The notes below the pieces were generated by a model that searched no databases, was not told where the DNA came from, and saw nothing but the letters and a program-made list of their open reading frames with translations. Shown one piece after another: positions 1 through 7,180 of a stretch of DNA of 29,976 nt (its first letter is position 1; the number at the start of each line of letters is the position of its first letter). A program made the position numbers and the translations under genes. This DNA is from CAZHOV01 sp964534315 (lineage in GTDB: Bacteria; Bacteroidota; Bacteroidia; Chitinophagales; Saprospiraceae), in NCBI GenBank assembly GCA_964534315.1, contig CAZHOV010000060.1, positions 1 to 29,976 of the forward strand. The letters run 5' to 3'.

Positions 1-1
1 G

Positions 2-58
2 ACCTCACGTTAATTTTAAACTTTTTCAGGTCGGCTCCGCCGAACCTCACGTTAATTT
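2..58. repeat. Edge of a 42-bp tandem repeat with hairpin
   Basis: The 15-mer ACCTCACGTTAATTT occurs at 2-16 and again at 44-58, a 42-bp period. Between the copies, 28-47 forms a GC-rich hairpin (AGGTCGGC / GCCG-A-ACCT, loop TCC, one bulged A). The first copy is preceded by a G that fits the end of another such hairpin, so the array probably continues to the left of the window. It lies beyond the 3' end of the response regulator gene. Function is unknown. Confidence 0.6.
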
Positions 59-197
59 ATAAATGGGGAAATCTGCATGGCCAGCCTCTAGATCGATGTA
101 GCGCACTAAAACCTTGAGAACACAGGAAAATTATCGATCACGGTTGGTGCAGCGTACCAATACCTAAGTAGTATCGATTGAGCAATACGTTTATAAT

Positions 198-210
198 GCT
201 CCGGAGGAGC
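198..210 (-). terminator. Weak hairpin downstream of response regulator
   Basis: GCTCC-GGA-GGAGC forms a 5-bp GC-rich stem about 50 bp beyond the stop codon of the response regulator. On the minus strand no clear T-run follows, so it is at best a poor intrinsic terminator or an RNA 3'-end stabiliser. The rest of 59-258 shows nothing recognisable. Confidence 0.25.
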
Positions 211-258
211 TTGATATTTTAGCCCTGGTGTTTGGAGATACGTTCAATAAAAAAGCCG

Positions 259-930
259 TTACACCAGGCAATTATCATAGGCCATTTTAATCAGGCCGGC
301 GGAGCTGCTGACCCCCACTTTGCGCATAATATTTTTGCGATGCACACTGACCGTTTGATCGCTAATGTATAATTCAGAGGCTATTTCTTTATTGCTGAGA
401 GCTTGAGCGATAAGCTGGAGTATTTCGTACTCGCGCTTGGTCAGATTATATTTTTTAAGGAACTTATTGACATAGGTGATACGCCCGTTAGGAAGGATGG
501 GATAGCCTTCCGGGGTGGTATTTTTATTAGATAAAACAGGAGTTGCGTAGGTTTTACCCTGGATCACCTCACTAATCGCTTCTTGGAAAATACCAATACC
601 GTCTTTTTTGAGGATAAATCCGTTTACGCCTTGCTTAAAAAGCATTTTAGCAAATTTAGGATCGTTGAACATTGTGACTACAATGATTTTTAGGTCTTTA
701 TATCTTTTTCTTAAATCGGCTAAAATAGCTAACCCGTCGCTTTCCTGGAGATTAAGATCAAGCAGAAGCAGTTCTGGTTTCTCCTTGGCTAGAAGAGCAA
801 AAAGGCTAGAACGATTATTGGCCTGGCCGATTACCTCGAATTTGAACCGTTTATCTTTTTTTAAGATCAGCTTGATTCCTTCCATAAAGAGCTGATGGTC
901 ATCAGCAATAACAACGTCTATTTTTTTCAT
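259..930 (-). CDS. LuxR/NarL-family response regulator
   Basis: Two-component transcription regulator of 223 residues, cytoplasmic. The receiver domain (about 3-125) has the acidic pair Asp10-Asp11, the phospho-acceptor Asp58 in the hydrophobic LLLLDLNL strand, Thr86 and the switch lysine near 108. A linker leads to a LuxR-type helix-turn-helix (about 160-220) with the typical LTKREYEILQLIAQ and SNKEIASELYIS segments. The open frame extends upstream to an ATG at 1053, but the receiver begins at MKKIDVVIADDHQ, so I choose the ATG at 930; the extra 41 residues have no family counterpart. No histidine kinase is adjacent, so its partner is elsewhere. A 13-bp element shared with the peroxidase gene lies 22 bp upstream. 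Function class is certain; target genes cannot be inferred. Confidence 0.9.
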   Translation of the reverse strand: MKKIDVVIADDHQLFMEGIKLILKKDKRFKFEVIGQANNRSSLFALLAKEKPELLLLDLNLQESDGLAILADLRKRYKDLKIIVVTMFNDPKFAKMLFKQGVNGFILKKDGIGIFQEAISEVIQGKTYATPVLSNKNTTPEGYPILPNGRITYVNKFLKKYNLTKREYEILQLIAQALSNKEIASELYISDQTVSVHRKNIMRKVGVSSSAGLIKMAYDNCLV

Positions 931-951
931 ATTTGAATCTGTTTCGGGATC

Positions 952-964
952 CTCAAAACTTATT
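952..964 (-). promoter_or_regulatory. Shared 13-bp upstream element, copy 1
   Basis: On the minus strand this reads AATAAGTTTTGAG, and it begins 22 bp upstream of the response regulator ATG (930). The identical 13-mer sits at the identical distance from the peroxidase ATG (6871-6883). It contains TA-AGT-TTTG, one base longer than the Bacteroidota -7 consensus TAnnTTTG, so it may be a promoter variant or a common operator. Confidence 0.35.
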
Positions 965-1623
965 GCAATCCTAAATTTAATTTCGCAAAAATTCCCAGCG
1001 TCTTCACAGCTGTCCATTGCTATAAATCGCCACTTTCCCGTAGAAGATAACATGTTGAATTTAGCCGATTGGCAAACGGGCTTTTCTCAGATTTTGAGAA
1101 CATAGCTCACGTCGTTTATTGGAAAAGAGAGAGTTTCGGTTCTTTAAAAGAAGAACAATAATTGTAATTTCGCTTCGTCTAAATTCACTTAATGCATTCC
1201 CAACGGAAAATTAATCCTGCGATTAGGGAATCTTAGAGGCATTCCTGATGATTACTCCATAATTTGCAAACAAAGACAAAGCCAAAAAACATTCTTTTTT
1301 GGTATTTTTTTGTTTTGACATAGGATTATAATTTGCTGGCTTTAAATCTTTTACACAAAAAATGGGAGTAAAAAACAAAAAGCTCGAAAATGGAATTTAC
1401 TGTTCGTAAAAACAGGGGCAAAGATTAGTGATTTTATTCAAAAGGTCAATGCCTAATTCCTTTTTTCTTCAAACATAGATGAAATTAGAGAAAAAAGTTG
1501 AATTGAACAACATTCCATAATAATTTTGTACGAAACAATTGAAGAAGTGTTACCACATTTATCCATAAACCTGCCTGTGGTTTGCTAAATGGCTTAGAAG
1601 ATACCAACTTTATGTAGTAGTAA
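965..1623. other. Non-coding gap between response regulator and fadH
   Basis: AT-rich spacer of about 660 bp. No gene is supported in it: open stretches are very short and none has a ribosome binding site. A small hairpin is visible at 1084-1100 (TTCTCA / TGAGAA). Anything 3' of fadH would lie at 1560-1623, where I see no convincing intrinsic terminator. Confidence 0.5.
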
Positions 1624-3651
1624 CTAGAGGCTAGCAGCCAATTTAGTCCCTTCTTCTATAGCTCTTTTAGCATCGAGTTCTCCAGCTTCTTTCGCCCCTC
1701 CGATCAAATGCACCTTCCCGATGGTATTGCTAACCTGATCAAAGAGCGAACGGTTCGGTTCCTGCCCGGCGCAGATCACGATATGATCCACTTCCAACAC
1801 TTTAGCTTGCCCGTTGACTTCCAGGTGCAATCCTGTATCATCGATATTTTTATATTGAACTTCACGGAGAAAACGAACGTCTTTCATTCTCAACGTAGCC
1901 CGGTGAATCCAACCGGTCGTTTTACCCAATCCGGCTCCGGGCTTGCCTTTGGAACGCTGACATAGAAATATTTGCCGTGGTGAAGGCTCAGGTTCTGCTT
2001 CTTTTAGCCCTCCCCGGTGCTGATAGGATTGATCGACGCCCCATTCTTCCAGAAAGGGTTCAATTTGAGGAGCTGCCTCTTGATGTTGTTGAGAAAGATA
2101 AGTAGCCACATCAAAACCAATACCTCCCGCACCGATAATCGCTACCGACTCTCCGATGATCTTTTCTCCTTTGAGCACTTCGACGTAACTGACAGCTTTG
2201 GGGTGATCGATTCCCGGAATAGCCGGAATCCGAGGATTAACACCAGTAGCCAGCACCACCACATCAGGCTTAAGCGCCTCGATACGCTCCGGATCGACAG
2301 CTTGCCCTAAGTTGACTGCTACATTAAACTTTTGAAGTTGTTTATCATAATATCTCAACGTCTCATAAAACTCCTCTTTTCCCGGTATTTTTTTTGCCAT
2401 ATTAAACTGCCCCCCAATCTCGTCAGCTGCATCAAATAATAGCACTTCATGCCCCCGCTCAGCAGCAGTAACTGCGCAAGCCAGTCCGGCAGGCCCGGCT
2501 CCTACCACAATAACTTTCTGGGATTGCGCTGCTTTTCGAATCACTAACTCCGTTTCGTGACAGGCTCTCGGATTAACGAGGCAAGAGGCGACTTTACGCT
2601 TAAAAATATGATCGAGACAAGCCTGATTGCATGCGATACAGGTATTGATCTCATCCGATTTATGTTGTTGGGCTTTATTTACAAAATCCGCATCTGCCAG
2701 AAACGGGCGCGCCATGGAAACCATATCGGCATGCTTATCCTGCAGGATTTGCTCAGCCAATTCGGGGGTATTGATCCTGTTAGTGGTGATCAGCGGAACG
2801 TTTACCTTCCCCATAAGTCGCTTCGTAACCCAGCTGAACCCTCCTCTGGGCACCATCGTCGCTATCGTTGGCACTCTGGCTTCATGCCACCCAATTCCCG
2901 TATTAATTATATTGACGCCTGCTTTTTCTACCTCTTTAGCCAGGTGTTCTACTTCCTCCCAGGTACTGCCATCGTTCACTAAATCAAGCATAGACAGCCG
3001 ATAGATAAGGATAAAATCCTGCCCCACTTTTTCCCGGACTTTTTTGATGATCTCTGAGGGAAAGCGAATACGGTTTTCATAAGGACCTCCCCATTCATCG
3101 GTCCGTTTATTTGTTTTTGATACAATAAACTGATTGATCAAATACCCTTCCGATCCCATTATTTCAATTCCGTCATAACCCGCTTCTCTGGCAAGAGCCG
3201 CACATCTGCCAAAATGATTGATCGTTTTTCTGATGCCCCGTTTGCTTAGCTTCCAGGGTTTAAAAGGAGAGATAGGAGATTTAATAGAGGAGGGAGCAAC
3301 TGCCAGGGGATGATATCCGTACCGTCCTGCATGTAAAATTTGCATGCAAATCTTTCCCCCTTCTTCATGAACACGTTTTGTAATGATCCGGTGCTTGCGG
3401 GCTTCTCTCGAAGAAGTTAATTTAGCAGAAAAAGGTCCCACCCATCCGGCCCTGTTCGGAGCAATACCGCCAGTCACAATAAGTCCGACGCCCCCTTTGG
3501 CACGTTCGCCATAAAAGGCAGCCATTCGCTCAAAGCCATTTTTACTTTCTTCCAAACCGGTATGCATCGACCCCATCAACACGCGGTTTTTGATAGTCGT
3601 GAATCCAAGATCAAGTTCGGAAAGTAGAATAGGGTAATTTGATTCGGTCAT
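1624..3651 (-). CDS. fadH: 2,4-dienoyl-CoA reductase (NADPH), FadH type
   Basis: Flavin/iron-sulphur reductase of 675 residues that reduces 2,4-dienoyl-CoA in the beta-oxidation of unsaturated fatty acids; cytoplasmic. Length matches the E. coli enzyme (about 670). The N-terminal half is an old-yellow-enzyme FMN barrel with the expected catalytic Tyr170 (in MGSEGYLINQF) and His256 (in TGIGWHEAR). A 4Fe-4S ligand set follows as C338-x2-C341-x3-C345-x11-C357. The C-terminal half has an FAD-binding GAGPAG (384-389) and a second dinucleotide fold (IIGAGGIGFD, near 510). These residues separate FadH from simple FMN oxidoreductases, though related multidomain enzymes (trimethylamine dehydrogenase-like, enoate reductases) remain possible. 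No other beta-oxidation genes adjoin it. The start ATG at 3651 gives the standard N-terminus. Confidence 0.88.
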   Translation of the reverse strand: MTESNYPILLSELDLGFTTIKNRVLMGSMHTGLEESKNGFERMAAFYGERAKGGVGLIVTGGIAPNRAGWVGPFSAKLTSSREARKHRIITKRVHEEGGKICMQILHAGRYGYHPLAVAPSSIKSPISPFKPWKLSKRGIRKTINHFGRCAALAREAGYDGIEIMGSEGYLINQFIVSKTNKRTDEWGGPYENRIRFPSEIIKKVREKVGQDFILIYRLSMLDLVNDGSTWEEVEHLAKEVEKAGVNIINTGIGWHEARVPTIATMVPRGGFSWVTKRLMGKVNVPLITTNRINTPELAEQILQDKHADMVSMARPFLADADFVNKAQQHKSDEINTCIACNQACLDHIFKRKVASCLVNPRACHETELVIRKAAQSQKVIVVGAGPAGLACAVTAAERGHEVLLFDAADEIGGQFNMAKKIPGKEEFYETLRYYDKQLQKFNVAVNLGQAVDPERIEALKPDVVVLATGVNPRIPAIPGIDHPKAVSYVEVLKGEKIIGESVAIIGAGGIGFDVATYLSQQHQEAAPQIEPFLEEWGVDQSYQHRGGLKEAEPEPSPRQIFLCQRSKGKPGAGLGKTTGWIHRATLRMKDVRFLREVQYKNIDDTGLHLEVNGQAKVLEVDHIVICAGQEPNRSLFDQVSNTIGKVHLIGGAKEAGELDAKRAIEEGTKLAASL

Positions 3652-3700
3652 TGGAAGTATGGGAATTTGGAAAATAGGAAAATGGGAATATAGGAAAATA

Positions 3701-3746
3701 AAAAAAAGTTATTTAAATTTTAAAAAAAATTTAAATAACTTTTTTT
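3701..3746. repeat. 20-bp perfect AT-rich palindrome
   Basis: Positions 3701-3720 and 3727-3746 are exact reverse complements (A7-GTTATTTAAATTT and its complement) around a 6-bp loop. It lies 50 bp upstream of the fadH start and touches the left flank of the MITE-like element. Both neighbouring genes run on the minus strand, so it could end peroxidase transcripts, as a hairpin followed by T-rich sequence, or act as a cruciform near the fadH promoter. Confidence 0.75.
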
Positions 3747-3749
3747 AAA

Positions 3750-3910
3750 TACACTGTAATTTAAGTTAATGAATATTTTGAACCACCAGATTTTTACACA
3801 AGACGAGGCGTCGGCGCAGCCTCATAGCCTGAGCTATGAAGGCGAGTACGCAACGAAGTATTGGGTAAAAAGATGGCTTCAAAATGTTTAGAAATTTAGG
3901 TTACAGTGTA
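3750..3910. mobile_element. MITE-like non-autonomous element, 161 bp
   Basis: The ends are perfect 10-bp inverted repeats: TACACTGTAA at 3750-3759 and TTACAGTGTA at 3901-3910. They are embedded in an imperfect inverted repeat of about 50 bp per side (ATTTTGAA and TTTTTAC blocks recur on the opposite strand). The centre holds a TCATAGC-CTGA-GCTATGA hairpin. The element is flanked by TTAAA at 3745-3749 and 3911-3915, which reads as a 5-bp target-site duplication. It has no coding capacity and fits in the gap between two minus-strand genes. The family is not one I can name; movement by a transposase elsewhere in the genome is inferred. Confidence 0.7.
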
Positions 3911-3948
3911 TTAAAGGTCACTCTTACCCTCCAAGCTTATGTCTTTAA

Positions 3949-6849
3949 TTATTTTAGGATCGTCATTTCCTTATTAGCGGAAAATTCAGCTGTTTGCAAC
4001 TGATAGTATAGGACTCCGCTTGCATCAAAATCGCTGCTATTCAAACTAATTTCATTGTAGCCTTTTTGAAAATCGCCTTCGTACCGCTTAATTACTCTTC
4101 CCGAAAGATCGTAGACAGTAACGGAAGCAAAGGTGTTTTTAGGTAATTGGAAACTGATGATCGTTTGCTGTGCAAACGGATTCGGCGTATTTTGATACAG
4201 CTCATAGGCAAGTCCTGCATCAGGCGAACCATCTTCCGCTTTGAATCTTAAGTCTACATTCATCGGCTCAAGGGCCTGGCTATAAGCTTCAGCATTCGTT
4301 ATTCTTGAATTCACGGAAAATAACTCGCTTAACCGAATAGATCGTTGTGCTTTTAGGGTAAGGTTAAAAACAGGTTGATCCAATGCGGGGGCCTGTCCGT
4401 TCCAGACAGTCGTAATCGCGCCCTCCTCAAGGAATAGAGCAAAATTATCCATTGTCAAATCATCCAAATTCCCAGGTTCCACATCGATAAAAGTAGCCAA
4501 GTTCGGATTGAAATTCAGGGTAAATTGATATCCTGCTATGTTTTTCAGATCAACAGCTGAAAAAGGAACCGTTACGTAGGCACCTGCTTCGATCAGCCGA
4601 TCTTCTACTTCCAGGTAAAAAGTATTTGCAAGCCGGTTTTCAGCATCAGACTGATCTAAGCCGTTGACCGGATCAGCGGAGTTATCGATATCGCCGGTTT
4701 TAATTCCCATGAATGAAAGATTGGCATCACTGGAAAGCATATCTACCATATCCATTTTCGGCCACTTTTCTTTCAAGGGATCTTGAGGATTTTCGAATAC
4801 ATATTCTGTTGTGACAAACCGCCAGCTCGTGTTATTTGGGAAGGCCTCAGTATTATGAAGGATAACTTTTCGTATATCGATTAAATCGCTGGTAGAAACC
4901 ACTCCTGAGTTGTTGGCATCAGCCGCGATAATCTTATAAGGTGAATCCAGATTTTCAACTCCCAAAATGTGTTTTTGGATTTTGATCAAATCATAAACGG
5001 TTACACCATTGTCAGCATCCGTGTCCTTGTACGGAATAACCATATAGTCATAGCACATCGGAAGATCTAGAAAATGGAATATGCCGTCTGTTGAAGACAT
5101 ATAACTAGGTTTCATAGAATAACCATCGAATAATTGCACGTCGACGCTATCAATGGCCTCTCCTGTTTCGGTAACTAATGTCCCTTCAATTTGCGCTTTA
5201 TTAGCTGGATCAGCATCGCAAACGGGAACCTCTTCGTGTGGCATAGCCTTAAAAACGTAGTCTTGCATAATAGTAACACCGGTATTTCGTCTGATCACAT
5301 CTACAAGTCGGGTATTTTCGATTTCCATCTTTTCAGCAGGTGAAAGCGCAGGGTCATTCTTGTAGTAGAACCGGTCGCCGTCGCGTAGAGCGGCAAATTG
5401 CTTCACTAAAATGCGCATCATTGTCTCTCCGAATAGCGCATCAGGTAGAGACGCTTCGGCCAGCATTCCAACCCAGGGATCGATTTTATTGATATCTCCG
5501 CTGTAAGCCTGGTCGAGCAAATTATACACATCGGGATCCGGATTGATCTGATCAAAGCTATTGTACATCGGCAACCCCAGGTCTTGTCTTACTTTATTGT
5601 AGTGTGGTAGGCCGCGTTCGCGTCCTCTGTTGATATTAATGGAAGCCAGGTCAAGTCCGCCGGCGCCCGGAGGACCAAATAAGAAATTGCGGACATCATC
5701 AATGATCTTTGCATCCCGGTTTTGTTGAATCTGAACGGCCATACCTTTGAAGTAGGGATCCAGACCTCCCGCATTAGGAATCTCCAAGGGAGCGAAAAAG
5801 CCATCTTTCAGTTCCAGATTGCCTTCCGGAATTACATTACCATCCATATCCAACCGCAAAATATTGCTATTGAGGAGCGTATGACCAAAGCGGAAAGCCG
5901 CTGTAGAAAATATATTCGCAATACGCGGATCTACCAGTGGGTTATAACCTCTGTAAGGAGATAATTCAACACCCATTGCCGGCAGCCACTCGTTATAAAC
6001 AATTGATTGCATGATACCACCAAGGAGTCTTCGGGCGTGTTGATAAATTTCTTCATCGCTCCAATCGGGATGATAATAGACGAGGGAATCGCACAAGCGA
6101 TTGTGTTCACGAACAAATAAGGTATGAAAAGAGATCAGCAATGGTTGTTCGTTTACTCTAGGGTCGCCGGCAACGAAATGCTTCGGCCCCATCCCTACAG
6201 CATCATCCATCTCAGGCGCATCCGGATCAACCGGATCGTCATATTCGCCGGTGATCGTATTGAAAGGCAGCAGATCGCCGCTCGAAGTTTTTAGTTTCCC
6301 TTCAGAAAACGTACGTAACCAGTCAGCATGCTCCTGGTCAGAGCCATAAACGGTAGAGCCATCGATGTAAGCAGTGATGGTATTGACATGAACTCTCGGA
6401 TTGGAGGGATCTGTTCCGGTTGAAGGATCAAATCGCGACCGGTTCATCGGAATGATCATATTGCCTGTATTAAACGGATCAAACCAGGAATCGCCAGCAG
6501 GAACGGGAATCGGTAAAAATTCATCCCCATCCGGGTTTAAGGTCACATCATGATCAATAAATTGCCCCCACCCCCAGGTAAAATCACTCAACCCGGAGGG
6601 ATCGCTTAAAAGGTTGGTCTGGCTGAGTATGATATTACTAATATCTCTTGGGTTGGGCCGGTCAAAACCTGCCGGCAGAGAAATCAGATCGGTATATCCA
6701 TTTGATACAAAAGACTGCAGCGGCTCTCCGGCAGCTCCCCAGGCGGGATTTTCCAGGTTGTTGTTGGAGCCATCTATGGTACGGACCTCCTGAGCAACCA
6801 AGACACCTGATAAAAATAATAGCGCAAAAAAGAGTAATGTTCTTTTCAT
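3949..6849 (-). CDS. T9SS-exported animal-type haem peroxidase with dockerin and cohesin-like modules
   Basis: Secreted haem peroxidase of 966 residues. A signal peptide (MKRTLLFFALLFLSG...VAQ) is followed by an animal haem peroxidase domain (about 25-535). It shows the distal-His/calcium motif FIDHD, the IDGSTVYGS loop, the catalytic-Arg segment LFVREHNRL, the proximal-His segment FRFGHTLL and INRGRERGLPHYN; these match the myeloperoxidase/peroxinectin family. After a carboxypeptidase-regulatory-like segment (about 545-605) come two dockerin-type calcium loops (about 605-665), a cohesin-like beta domain (about 743-870) and a type A T9SS sorting domain (about 880-966, LYQNTPNPF onward). Expected role: extracellular, surface-linked peroxidase using hydrogen peroxide; substrate unknown. 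The C-terminal 360 residues closely resemble those of the protein at 11171. It is transcribed alone. Confidence 0.88.
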   Translation of the reverse strand: MKRTLLFFALLFLSGVLVAQEVRTIDGSNNNLENPAWGAAGEPLQSFVSNGYTDLISLPAGFDRPNPRDISNIILSQTNLLSDPSGLSDFTWGWGQFIDHDVTLNPDGDEFLPIPVPAGDSWFDPFNTGNMIIPMNRSRFDPSTGTDPSNPRVHVNTITAYIDGSTVYGSDQEHADWLRTFSEGKLKTSSGDLLPFNTITGEYDDPVDPDAPEMDDAVGMGPKHFVAGDPRVNEQPLLISFHTLFVREHNRLCDSLVYYHPDWSDEEIYQHARRLLGGIMQSIVYNEWLPAMGVELSPYRGYNPLVDPRIANIFSTAAFRFGHTLLNSNILRLDMDGNVIPEGNLELKDGFFAPLEIPNAGGLDPYFKGMAVQIQQNRDAKIIDDVRNFLFGPPGAGGLDLASININRGRERGLPHYNKVRQDLGLPMYNSFDQINPDPDVYNLLDQAYSGDINKIDPWVGMLAEASLPDALFGETMMRILVKQFAALRDGDRFYYKNDPALSPAEKMEIENTRLVDVIRRNTGVTIMQDYVFKAMPHEEVPVCDADPANKAQIEGTLVTETGEAIDSVDVQLFDGYSMKPSYMSSTDGIFHFLDLPMCYDYMVIPYKDTDADNGVTVYDLIKIQKHILGVENLDSPYKIIAADANNSGVVSTSDLIDIRKVILHNTEAFPNNTSWRFVTTEYVFENPQDPLKEKWPKMDMVDMLSSDANLSFMGIKTGDIDNSADPVNGLDQSDAENRLANTFYLEVEDRLIEAGAYVTVPFSAVDLKNIAGYQFTLNFNPNLATFIDVEPGNLDDLTMDNFALFLEEGAITTVWNGQAPALDQPVFNLTLKAQRSIRLSELFSVNSRITNAEAYSQALEPMNVDLRFKAEDGSPDAGLAYELYQNTPNPFAQQTIISFQLPKNTFASVTVYDLSGRVIKRYEGDFQKGYNEISLNSSDFDASGVLYYQLQTAEFSANKEMTILK

Positions 6850-6870
6850 AAGTATTCTGATTAAAATGAT

Positions 6871-6883
6871 CTCAAAACTTATT
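6871..6883 (-). promoter_or_regulatory. Shared 13-bp upstream element, copy 2
   Basis: AATAAGTTTTGAG on the minus strand, starting 22 bp upstream of the peroxidase ATG (6849). Sequence and spacing are the same as in front of the response regulator at 259-930. The remainder of the divergent gap 6850-7180 is AT-rich with no other clear structure. Confidence 0.35.
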
Positions 6884-7134
6884 TAATTTGTACGTAAAAA
6901 TAGCAAAAAAGGACCAATAGAGTTTAGTAAAAACCATAAATTTTTGTCCATAATTTCTACTTGAATAAAGTCGTTGAAGGAACAAGAAATAAACGAACTT
7001 ATTCAACTTACTGACTTACAATAACCCACGTTAGGTTTTGGGATGGGAATAACTAAAAGTAAGATTACAGCAAAACTAACAATTTTTTTCTTATTATTTA
7101 AAGACCTTCTGTTAATTTGGTATTGGATTTAGTC

Positions 7135-7142
7135 TAAATTTG
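7135..7142 (+). promoter_or_regulatory. Possible -7 promoter element TAAATTTG
   Basis: Matches the Bacteroidota consensus TAnnTTTG, 39 bp upstream of the ATG at 7181. The nearest TTTG upstream (7116-7119) is only 15 bp away, shorter than the usual spacing, so this is a tentative promoter for the Ig-repeat gene. Confidence 0.35.
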
Positions 7143-7180
7143 GGATAATATTTGCATGTTTTGATTGAAAATATAGTTGA

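Noticed and set aside
259..1053. Longer start for the response regulator at 1053
   Set aside because: The added 41 residues precede a canonical receiver start and have no family match; the shared upstream element also fits the shorter form.
1314..1332. TTGACA near TATAAT resembling a sigma-70 promoter
   Set aside because: The boxes are only about 7-8 bp apart, and Bacteroidota promoters use a different consensus; no gene follows.
1362..1409. 15-codon ORF beginning ATGGGAGTA
   Set aside because: It is too short, with no ribosome binding site and no recognisable peptide.
2557..3004. Two plus-strand open frames of 125-141 codons
   Set aside because: Both are antisense to fadH, whose catalytic and cluster residues are intact in the minus frame.
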